64,000 nt of DNA. Origin: Ursus arctos (taxonomy: Eukaryota > Chordata > Mammalia > Carnivora > Ursidae). Under the pieces are notes generated by a model. The model was not told where the DNA came from. It did no database searches and saw nothing but the letters and a program-made list of their open reading frames with translations. Location of the stretch: NCBI RefSeq assembly GCF_023065955.2, contig NW_026622952.1, forward strand, positions 29,436,313 through 29,500,312, in the 5' to 3' direction. Both the position numbers and the translations under genes were made by a program. The stretch's first letter is position 1, and the number at the start of each line of letters is the position of its first letter. This document shows, one piece after another, positions 48,301-60,300 of the stretch.

Positions 48301-51300
48301 ATTGTAATGTGTAGTTAGTCATCACTAAGATGAACCTGTGACACCACTATTATTATGCTATTTATAGCATAATAAAAATTAAGCTTTAGGCTGTTCTGAT
48401 CCTTCTGGTCATTCTCACAGTGATAACCTGGAAACGTGGCTGATGTTTAAAATAGTTATCAGGTCTTATTTATTGATTTGTTTTAGGAAGTTATTTCTAA
48501 CTAGAGGCATTTTTTTTAAATATCACTTCAATGTTTACTTTGGATATAATTTATATTAGAACTTTGGTTGCAAGTGACAGAAGCCCAACTCAAATGAGTT
48601 CAGTAATTATTTCTTACAAGAATATGGGGTATCTTACCTGAAGATAGGCAGTCGGGTTTCAGGCAGAATTGGAAGCAAAGGCTAAATGCTATGAGGACTC
48701 TGCATTTTTTTTATTCTGTCCCTCACTGAATTCTGCTGTACTCTTTCTTCCTGCAGACAGGCCTCTCTTGGCTTCTCTGTTGCTCATGTTGGGTGACATT
48801 TCTGTAGACAGTTCCCATGTTGGATCTCCTAGTACTAACGGGAAACTGATCTCTCTGCAGCCGAAATCTATAAATTTGTCAGGAGAAGGCAGATGGATCC
48901 AGGTACTGGATACTGATGGATCTAGCTTGACTTGGGTGTCCATTTCTGATTCAACTGTATCAAGGGACAGACACCAACTGAAAGTTGGGCCTAATGCCCA
49001 CTGTTGGCAGGCAGTCATGTTATTCAGAGTAAATGACCTTAGGTAACCAGTTGGGTTGGGGGTGGAAGGCATTTGAGAAGGTAAAGAGTTAGAAATAAGG
49101 ATCTAATAAAATTTTCTTAAACTGGGTTGATTATAATGAGGGATCTTGAAAAGCAAACTGAACTCTTGAATGTAAATGTGATATGAGCCTATGTCCTGGT
49201 CTATAAAAGATCAATATGGCAATTGTTATAACAGTACAGATGTGACTGTGCCTAAAAATTTCCATGATACTGGTGTATTTTTCTTAGTTTAATATAAAGG
49301 GGTACTTAACAATCAACCCAACATTTGTTGGTTTATTGGGGCTCAGTCAACACAACATTTTGCTATTTCATATAAATAAAATAAATAAGAATAAACTAAA
49401 AATTGTGATTTTTATGCACATTTTCTTCTAAATTGACCAGATTTAATAAGACAAAAAAAAAAAACATACTTAATTTGATTCAGAGTTCTTATTGGGGCTA
49501 CGCCTGCATTTCATTTGGGTCTTAACCTTTGAGATTTTTTATGTGGTTGCAGTTTCATTATAGAAAGTGATTTAGAATCCACTTTATGAGACATGCAGCT
49601 GAAAAGATTTCAGATATGATGGCTTCTGGGCATGACAGTTGTACACCTTTCACTGGGGTTGAACCTCCATAAGCTAAATTATGGAGTACTTACAGGCACA
49701 CATTTTTCCTGTCAAGAACTATGGGGCATGTAAAATGCATTTATGATTGATAGTAGGGCACACAGAGTTTAAAACCCACATTTTTAAAGTTAGACTGGTT
49801 AACCTTGTACAATACTATAACATGGTGCTTTGGAATTAGAAGCACAGTGCAGTAACATTTGCTGCCAAAAGAGCCATATTTATTAACTCAACAAAGATAG
49901 AAGGAGAAGGATTTGAAAGGCGGACACAGTATTTCATCTTGAGAATCATTTTTGATCTTCATCATCAGAGGTCTCACGAAACCACTTTCTCTCTCTCTCT
50001 CTTTTTTTTTTTTTTTTTTTACTGGACATGCTAATCAATCCTATAGAAGCTGCAAGGTTATAAATTTTTCATCACTGCATTGTGGCTTTCAAGCTAACTG
50101 TAAATATTTATAAATCCTTTCTTCCCAATACATATAAAGGTAAAAGAAAACTAGAAGAATTGAAGACAATAACATTTTGACTTGTTCTCTTTTGATGCAT
50201 AAGATTTTGCAAAAAATTGTTTTATTGTGTATCCCAGAGCAAGGGGGAAGAAGAGTGTCTTAAACTGTAGATATCATTTTAGTGAAGGTAAACATTTTCC
50301 ATCCATTGTGGCTAGAAATACAGAATTTGAATGAATATTAGTGGCTTTGTAGAATTTATTTAAAAAAAAAACAAAACTGTAGGCAATTTAAATTTAGCCT
50401 CATCTCATCCAAAGGCTTTGAATCCGAGAGAAAGTTGAAACACTAGACTGTTCCATGAAATAAACTACTTCATCTGACAAGAAAAGAAGAACAGGGTATG
50501 TTTTCTTGGCTTATTGTTGGGCCCTATTATTTCTCTAGAAATTCATTTTATTTGTGGTTTGAAAAACTGAATTGTTACATCTTCTAGTTTTATAAGGACA
50601 CAAAGCCATAGCAGAAAAAGATATCATATTGGTTACATTTTTCACCCCCTAAAAGTACCTATCTTGACTAACATTTGCTTGCTTATAATCCAAGAAGTGA
50701 AATGAAGGGGAAAGAATTAGATACACAACATACTTTCTGCCACTCAAAACTGGGTTTGATGTTGTTTCAGGATTCATTTTGGAATGAAAGGCTCCATCCA
50801 GATTAATCCACTTGAGTATAAAAATAAAAATGGAGGTTCTCCTGTTTTTGAAGTACAGCTCACCGAAGATCTGATTTGTTTCTTTGACTCATCAGTAGAA
50901 CTCAGGTAAAAAAGAAAAGTACTTCAGCTGAAAAACTGCAGAGACAGATCTGCAGTTTGGTTTGAAATGTGGAGCTAGATAGATGTTTTAAAAATGGTTT
51001 GTAATTGATAAAACCTCATTTTGAAAGCGCCTTCAGATAATCTGGTTTGTCAGGGTCTTCATTGTTTGGCTATATAACTCATACTCCGATTAACAGAAAC
51101 TGTTTCTATCAAAGCTCCTTTTAAATTACACTTTGTGAAATTATAACTAGACTTATGATTAATGTGTTTTATATTCCTTGCTACAGAAACTCCACAGAAA
51201 GCCAACAGAGAGTAAGAATGATGGAAGAATTAGATGTATGTTCCCCTAAATTTAGTTTCTCAAGAGCAGAAAGTGAAGTGAAGAAGCAGAAAGGACGGAT

Positions 51301-54300
51301 GTTGTGTGATGTGTTAATGGACCAGAGAGTGTTGCCTGGGGTAGGGAACATCATCAAAAATGAAGCTCTCTTTGACAGTGGCCTCCACCCAGCTGTTAAA
51401 GTAGGTCATAAGTATTTTTTTAAATGATTTCTGTATTTTTAGATACTGTTGAGACATCAGCATGGAACACATAGGTCTGTGTTGCAGTAAAACATTCTCC
51501 CCAAAGAGAGTCTTCGGGGTCTTTGTTCGTGTCAGCTTCTCAACGAGGCCAACACTGACCACTCCCTTTAAAATTGCTGTGTGCGTCCCCCCCTTCCACT
51601 TCCCATTCCCCGTCTTCTATAACTTGCTTTGCTTTGTATTTTCCCCATAATATTGATCACTTTTGAACATTACCTAATTTTTACCTGTTAGCTGTCTCTT
51701 CCTACTACGACACCACCTCTTATGAGGAAGGTGTCTGTTTTGTTCATTGATGGATCCAAGCCTCTAGAATGCAGTGTCTAGCACAGAGAGGCCATTCGAG
51801 AGTTACTATTGGGTGTAGGAATGAAGTAAGCTCACCACTTGCTCTTTGTACCTGGCATATTAAATTAACCCTCTCTACAGACTTAGGTATTCCTCTGTAT
51901 AGCTACTTTGACATTAGCAAATGCTGTTTCGGGGGAATAAGCACGGCAGTTGGGTAGCGGGGACTGAGGCAGAAGGGACTAGTGGGGAGATGGAAACAAA
52001 ATTTGAAGCACTTGTAAAACAGCTCTGCTGGGATAAAGGGAAAGCACAGACTGCTCGCTGGGGGTGGGAGTCAGGACAAGGACCGGGGCTTGTTGTATTT
52101 TCCTTGTTCTTCAACTGCAGAGACACTAACTTATTTATATAAGAAAAAAAAATAGGTTAAAATTGTAGGAAAGAGAATGGTGGTTAATAGGGCAAAGTTG
52201 TAAGAAAAGCAGAGCGGTTAGAACCCAAAGCCAGGTAGAAGGCTACGTGTATTTTAGTTTCTAAGGGAAGAACTCTGCTTTAGGGCTTTTATCTACATCC
52301 AACTGGTGTCTTTAAACGAAATCGTTTTTTACCTGAGTCCAAAAATACATTTTGATTTTCTGTAATTATTTCCTAGGTAGTTTTTGTCAAATCCAAATCA
52401 GTAAGAAATAAGTTTTCAAAGAAATCAGTTAATGATTTTTCTAGATTCGGTTCTGCTTTTTGGCTCTTGGAACAAGTTGGTTCCATTCCTGTGACATGGG
52501 AGTAATGAAACAGAATTTTAATAAGAACAAGCTTTTTGAAATTACCTAGACCTGTATGGAAAATGTTTTTGGAAAAAAGAACCCAGAGTTTTCGTACTCG
52601 GAGTATTGTCATTATCTATGATAAGCTGGGAATTTACTTTTTATCTATATATTCAGCAGGCAGTTCATCTAGTAAAAGATCATTTGCCCATATGTCTGGG
52701 AGTTTAAAAATTAACAACAGTTCTCAGGTTTAGCTATTAACCCCCTAAAAGCACATGCACAGTTATGGAAAATGTACAGTTTAACATTTTAAGGTATGAC
52801 TAAATATAATATATAAGATATGGTAAGAAATAGCTCAATTTCAAAAGTGCTTATGTTTTAAACTTTAAATAAATGAAAAATATACATAATATTTTCATAA
52901 TGATTTTGTTGATTCAATGATTTTAGGTTTTATAGTCACTGATAGTTTAGTTTCTATTGAATATAGGTGTTTGTGTACATTCATGTACATAAGCAAGGGA
53001 AGTCATCAGACAGGATTTTTTCTGGCATCACCATTGAAAGCACATGCCAAATGGTAATTAATTCTACAAGGGTAACACTGAGATTTATGCCAGGCTGTGT
53101 CACAAAAAATTCTTCAGTAAGGGCTATTCCTGAGTTCTTCCAGGTGTTAACAAGTATTCTGATATTAATGCATGTATATAAATTCATATCTTTTTAAAGC
53201 TTGATAGTGACCTTGATGGTCATCTATTCCTGTATCCCTGTGCAAATCCAGCGAGACTTTTCAAGGTGGCTGACACACAAGGCTGGGACTTTGAAGATGT
53301 CTGATACAGAAGAGATATTTAGAATTACTCATATTTAAAACTAAAATTTATAAACAAGAATGGTATTTTTTCATCTGTAGTGTTATCACTTAAAGCCATT
53401 GTTAATGACATTAAATATATGTGTGAGAAATAGAGTTCTAGAAGATATGCCTATATTTTAAATCTGTGTATAGTTTTCTTAGAACTTGCAACTGGCATTA
53501 TTTTTCAACAGTAACAAATTATGAAACTGTCCTCGGTTGTTTTTCTTTTCTAAGGTTTGTCAGTTGACGGATGAACAGACCCATTACCTTGTGAAAATGA
53601 TACGTGACTTCAGCATTCTTTTTTACAGGGTAAGAGCAAAAATGTTTCTACTATGTAAGATGTCAACTGTTTCCCCTTGGATTGCACCAAAAAATGTTAA
53701 GGCTGTTTGTAGCCATCTAGTGGTCAGTGTGTAGAGGTACAGGAAGGGAGAGGGACACGTGGGCGGCATAATTCACTTCTAGAAATTTTGTCATAGGTCA
53801 GTCCAAACTTGTCTAACAATAATTATATTAAATTATCTTTATACTAGTTGGGGAACAACTGTGTTAGCATTTTACTGAGACTCTTGTTCTGTTTTTGGAC
53901 ATATGAAAGTAAAACGTCGGAACTCCAGAGGGAGAGAGAGACTCAATTCTTTGGAATAAACAGACCTCAGTTCAGTCAGATTTTGCCTCCTGCTATCTGT
54001 GTGGTTTAGATTATTTAGATAATTTAGGTTTAGTTTCTTCACCTGTAAAATGGGATAATAATATTTATCTATCTCCACAAAGACTGTTTTGAGAATGAAG
54101 TAAGTACTTGCTAACCTGTAAATTTTGAAAGTTGTGTATATGTGTATACATGTGCATATAAAGTTCAAAAAACACATTTTCTCTTTTCAACAAAGTATCA
54201 TAATATGTTTTTTTTCCTCCACAGTCCATTTTCTGTGTTCAAAATTTTTATTTTTGCTATGTCCAGGAAGGCAGGTATGATAGGAGTCTTCATTTCTTGG

Positions 54301-57300
54301 CCTAACGTGTTAATGAACCTCTTGCTTTACAAGTCTGCCTTGAGGATTATGGCTATTTTAATATTCTATATGCTTACTTACTCTTTCAGGGAAAGGTGAT
54401 TATAGACCACTACCCATTTTTGACCCAGATTAAGTTTTGGGTATTTTAACACTTTGCTTAAATCAATAGAAGTTGTTTGTGTAATTTTCAGTATATATGG
54501 TGAGTCACATTTCCAGTGCTTATATAAACCCAAACACTATCTTTTTAGAAGCTTTAAATAATATGAGTGGAATAAAACTGTGACAGAATATCAAAATGTC
54601 TTTTGAATTAGAATGTATACCAAATGGGACATGGTCTTTGCTAGTAAGACATTTGAATTTTTATTTTCTTTTTTAGTGAATTTGTGAGATTAAAAATGAA
54701 AAAGCATCCTTTGTCAGGTCAACAAAAAAAGACGATCTCAGGTTTTTCACTGTAGAAATAAATTTTTTGGTTTTGGCTGTTGAAAAGAAAGTGAGCAGCT
54801 TTAGTGTTCTAAAAATAATCAGATTTCTAGCTAATCTAGTCTTTTTCTTATAACCGCATAATTATGTTTAATTAAAAAAAAACTTAAAGGGATGAAAGAC
54901 ATTTTAAATTGTAGAACTTTTACATCCCATTTAGATAAAAAGATAATGCTATGCAAAGAACAGTTTTGAATACTAATAAGTTATTAAATAATGGCTTAAT
55001 TATTTCACACAAATCTTGTTTGACAAATATAACTGAATCTTGTCAATACCTTTTTCTCAGATGAAAGAAAAGATTATATGGACTTATGTACAAACATGTA
55101 AATTTTCAACAAATTATTTTCAGGAATGTATTTTTGGCTCCTTAGCAACACTGTCTTATTGATAATATTATAATATTGTTTGTTTGTTTTCAGTGCCATA
55201 AAACAGGATCTGTTATCTCTAAACACTATAAGGTTTATAACCGTCCTAACTGTTGTCAGTGCTGTTGCAAAATAACTGTGTGTCGCTTAGGAGAGAATAA
55301 CAGAATGACATATTTCTGTCCTCACTGTCAAAAAGAAAATCCTCAACATGTTGACATTCGGTGAGTTATCTAATTTAAACGTATACTATTTGCCCTAATC
55401 ACTAACTCAAAGGCTATTAATAAGAACATAATTCAAAGGTATTTGAACCTTTGGAAGGAAATAGTAAATAACATCATCAAAAAACCTGGATAAGCTAAAG
55501 ATGATGTATGGTCCACTTCTGGATTCAGTAGAAAATCTCCAGCTCAGATGTTAACATCCAGCGTTTTGCTTTAATCCCGTTTGTAAAGTGATCACCAGGA
55601 GCTGTAGATATGTCAATAATTGGAAAAGTGCAACTATCTTCAAAAGTTTTTGCTTTATTTAGAAGTAATATTATAAAGCATAAGCAAGATGTCTTTACAA
55701 AATTCATGTCTTTTTGGTGAAACAGTCAACTGCTTACTAAACACATATGCGGTGATTCTCCCAGCTGCTGAGTACGTCTGTTCCAATTACGCCTTCCAGA
55801 ACTAGGGAAATAACCACAGGATAGGTTCAGGGACTCCCTGAGATGGATCTTAGCTACAACTCCATTGATCACCTGACTTCCATAAGCCCCAGCTCTGACT
55901 AGTGGAGCACAGTGATGTTTTGAGTCTCTTGGAATTAGTATGTGTTTGGAGCCAGTGTCCAGTAGTTGCCAAGAGGTCTGATTACTTCCTTTTCCCCAGT
56001 GCACAGTTACCCTGATAAAAGGCCCTAGGTCCCCGGGACAAATATGAATAATATAAGGGAGTGTGTAAATTATAAGCCAAAATAACCAGTACAGACATGA
56101 AGCCCATTGAGTGCTATAAGAGTTCAGGGGTGTTAGAGTTTTATATATACACACACAGCTGGAAAGATCTAGGAACAGTATGATTTGAAGTTTACTTTAA
56201 AAAGATAGGTAGAATTTTATCTAAGTAAATGAGAAAACAAACATTATTTAATTGGAAAGACAGAGCATGGCCACAAACCCTAACCATTCATAAGCATGGC
56301 ATGTTGGAAGGATGATGGGCACCAGCGAAACCACAGGAAGGCTCCAAGTTGTTGAGGCATAAAAGCTAGTTTTACAGGTAGAATGGGATCAAATAGTAGG
56401 AATCGTTAGTCATTCTGGGAATGGCTGATGTCTTGCCGAAATTAGTAGATTAAGGACTTTTCAGTGGGTGGGAAATGATGAGACTAAACCTCGGAGGTAA
56501 AGAAACTAGTGCAGTGTGACAGTGAGAGAAGGTCACCGGGCCTGAGGTCAAGACACTGGAAATGGAACTTAAGTTCTTTAACTTAAGGGACTTAAGTTAA
56601 AAATTGTAAAAAGTAGAGGCACCTGGGTAGCGCAGTCGTTAAGCGTCTGCCTTCGGCTCAGGGCGTGATCCTAGAGTTGCAGGATCGAGTCCCACATCGG
56701 GCTCCTTCACTGGGAGCCTGTTTCTTCCTCTCCCACTCCCCTGCTGTGTTCCCTCTCTCACTGGCTGTCTCTCTGTCACATAAATAAATTTAAAAAATCT
56801 TAAAAAAAAAAAAATTTAAAAAGTCAACAAGAATCGTGACAGATTTTATATGTAGAACAATGCAAAAAATCTCAGACTAATAGAAATGTTCATGATATGG
56901 GTCTGGGAAAGCTGGGATAGAGTAGAACAGATGAACTTTGTGAAGCAACAGTGGACTGAAGAGATGTGCTTTGGGCCACATCCCAGGTGGCTAGTAATGG
57001 CTTGATGGTGGTTAAGTGAAGTATTCAAAGAGATCAGTTCACAGGGAAAGTAGAGAGGAAGGAACCAAGGTCTGAGCTTCTGGGAATATCCAGAGTAGGA
57101 GGAAAAGTGTGAGCCAAGAAAGCACAGTGATGTGGTTGGGAATAGATGGCCAAGCAGGGCAGGGTGCCGGCTGTGGAATCTGGGGCGGGAGGCGCCATCT
57201 TGCCGCTGTGGAACCTGGGGCGGGAGGCGCCATTCTGAGGGATGGCCACTGCCTTTGACGACTCAGAAACGATCTTCCAGAAAGCAGCCTCCATAGACAT

Positions 57301-60300
57301 GCAGGGCAAAATTCATTCATTTAACCTGTATTTGTGGCTTATTCGTGGAACTCTATATTCCAGTGGGAGGCGATCTTAAAAAGAAGCTCTGTGTCCCGGG
57401 ATGTATAAGGTATCCGGCAGCAATACATAGCGCTCTGCAGACGCATCCCCCTCAGTGAGGGGGCACATAGTAGCGGGGACGTTCATTTTTGATAGTTTGG
57501 GTGGATAAAATCTCTGAGGAGACTTTTGAAAGGGTCTGATGGCTTGTGAAGGTGGAGGAGAAGGTGACTGGAGAAGCGTGAAGAAGTCTCTGGCTTGTTT
57601 TATGGGGAGAAAGAAGGCAGGCGTGGCTGTGAGCGGAGCAGAATGAATGCGGGCGGAGGGCTGCTCGGCTGTGACAAGAAGTTTTGGTTTTATTCTGAGT
57701 ATGATGAGGTGCCTTTGGAGGTTTTGAATGGGAGAGAAGTAACTGATGTATAGATTGAAAGATCGCTCTGGGTAGCGTGGGGTGTATTGACTTTGAGTTA
57801 GCTGGGAAGCCGCTGGAAGGTTGTGAGCAGAGGGGTGACGTACACTGACCCGTGTTTTATGAGGATCGTGAGGCTGCCAAGTGGAAAAGTGACTGTAGTG
57901 TGACCAGAGTGAAGGGATGGTGTCTGGGTGCCCTCAACAGTAGTGCCCGTGATAAATGATGGCAACTTGTGGGGGATACAAAATGGCTGAATTTAGGGTT
58001 TTTTTGGAAGTCGAGGTAGGGCTGTTAAGGGCCGAAACTTACACAATTTAGGGGCCTTCTTTGTGAAAAAAAATTTATAAGTATGAATGCTGAGTTTGGT
58101 CCTACTATGAATATTTAGAAAAACAACAAATTATAATTTAGAAACACCACAAACATGAGACAAATAAGATACTCTTATTAGCCACAAGCCACAACTGTGT
58201 CATCACTTTCTTCCATGTTTTGGCCTCACACTTCTTGCCTTTGCTGGGGGATGCATGTGTCGAATGGCCTTGCAGCCTGGGTCATAAAGGCCCTTGAGCA
58301 AAGAATGGGGCAGACCTTTTCAGGTCCTTCTCCTGAAAGTAAAGACAGTCCAGCTGCTCCTGATGCCACCGGGACACCTGGTCCCTGGCACTGAGCAGAT
58401 GCAAGATGTGCTAGCGGTACATGGACCTTGCCTGGCAGAACCCCAGGACTGACGCCCCCAGCAGTGCTCTCAGCCTCCATCACGTGGCTGGAGTTACTGC
58501 TTGCATTCTCCATGCTCCCCGTTCTGGTCCACAGAGAACACACCGAGCTATGGAAGCTTCAGTAGCTTCAGAGTCAGTTTGCCTCTGGAGCAGAGCGGAC
58601 AGGATTTGCTGGTGTACTGGATGTGGGATGTTCTGAGGGTAAGAAGTTTTTGGCCTCTTAGGTTTTTGGCCTGATAAGTGCAGTTACATGGTGATGCCAT
58701 TTACTGAGATGAGGCAAACTAACAGAGTTGCAAGGTGAGGGGGTGTGGGGGGCGGGGTGATCGTTAATTTTATTTGCACTACTTTCCTGTGGTTGCCATG
58801 ACAAATGACCACAATTGGTTGCTTAAAGCAGCAGAAAGTTACTCTCAAAGTTTTGGATGCCAGAAGCTCAACATCAGCTTCATGGGGCCAGAGGTGTAGG
58901 GCAGGGCTGTGCGCCCTCCAGAGGCTCTAGAGGAGAATTCATTGCCTTTTCCAGCCTCTGGTGGTGACTGGGGCACCTTTTCTTTGTGGTTTGCCTCACT
59001 CCAGTCTCTGCCTCTGTGGTCACATCGCCTTCTCTTGCAGGGGTATCCAATCTCCCTCTGCCTCTCTCTTACAAGGACACTGGGGTGTGGCCTAAGGGAC
59101 CACCCAGATGATCCAGGGTATTCTCCCAACGTCAGGATTTTTAATTACATCTGCAAAGGTCCTCTTTCTTTGTAAAGTAACATTTACAGATTCCTGGTAT
59201 TATGACCCATTATCTTTGGGAGACCATTACTTAGTCCACCACAGATGTATATTAACTTTGAGATTCCCGTTGCATCCAAGTGGGGATTGGAAAGAATTTC
59301 TTAGTAGGTGATTAAGAAGTGGAACACAGTAAAGGGAAGAAATGTTTCCAAAGCTTCTACAGGTAACAATAAACATATGTTTATGATTAGTCAAATCTGT
59401 AGGATAGAAGATAAGAATGGTGAGGGGCGCTTAGGTGGCTCAGTCCTTCAGCGTCTGCCGTCTGCCTTCGGCTCAGGGTGTGATCCCGGTGTTCTGGGAT
59501 CGAGCCCTGCATCGGACTCCTCCACTGGGAGCCTGCTTCTTCCTCTCCCACTCCCCCTGCTTGTGTTCCCTCTCTCGCTGGCGCGCTCTCTCTCTCTCTC
59601 TCTCTCTCTGTCAAATAAATAAATAAAATCTTAAAAAAAAAAAAAAAGATCAGAATGGTGAAAAATTGTAGCATTTAGAAAAATCTGAAGATTATTTAAA
59701 TTGTTTAAATTGTTTATTTAATTGTGAATGAATGCATTTTGCTGCCTTTCACAGTAAGTTGATAGAAGGCCAGGAGTTAGGTCAAGTATACAAATTCTAT
59801 GGCAGGTCTGGGGTTCCATAGGAATAAGAAATACTAAGTAGCATTAAAAATCAGTAAAGGTAAAAGAACCATAATGAGATGTGTCTCACTCTCAGATTTT
59901 CTTATGCTATTTGTTATTTCACCAGACAAGCCTGAATTTAAAAACTGGTGTAATTATAGGTAAGGAGCAAAATGTTACAGGAAACAGGGTACCTCTGCAA
60001 GTCAAAGAGCTCATGCTCTGAAATGTAAGGTCCCATAGCCTTTACCAAAAAGCTTTTCTCAGTATGAATGTTTGGAATCCTGAAAGGAATCCGTGAGGCT
60101 GCCATGTTGCTTACCCACGTGACTTGCTCTGCAGCCCTCTGTATTTAAGAGTAGGACTTTATCAGACCTTTTAAAGGCATTTTGCATAACAATAAATAGT
60201 TAAGAATTCCAGGTAGGAGGGGCGCCTGAGTGGCTCAGTCTAGGTATCTGCCTTTCAGCTCAGGTCCTGATCCCAGACTCCTGGGATCAGTCTGGAATTG

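Larger units (their letters stand above)
41935..50770 (+). other. NEIL3: NEIL3 intron 2 (8.8 kb)
   Basis: GT-AG intron. It carries an old LTR (44690-45180), an L1 3' end (45195-45455), a CAN-SINE (45784-45982), a probable old LINE segment (46230-47830), an unassigned repeat (48550-49040), an AT-rich perfect hairpin (48350-48375) and a CT/T run (49988-50022). 41950-44680 and 49050-50760 hold no gene or firm repeat I can support. Confidence 0.8.

Noticed and set aside
48669..49072. Opposing 125- and 127-codon frames
   Set aside because: Both overlap an interspersed repeat, show no domain and have no splice or promoter context.
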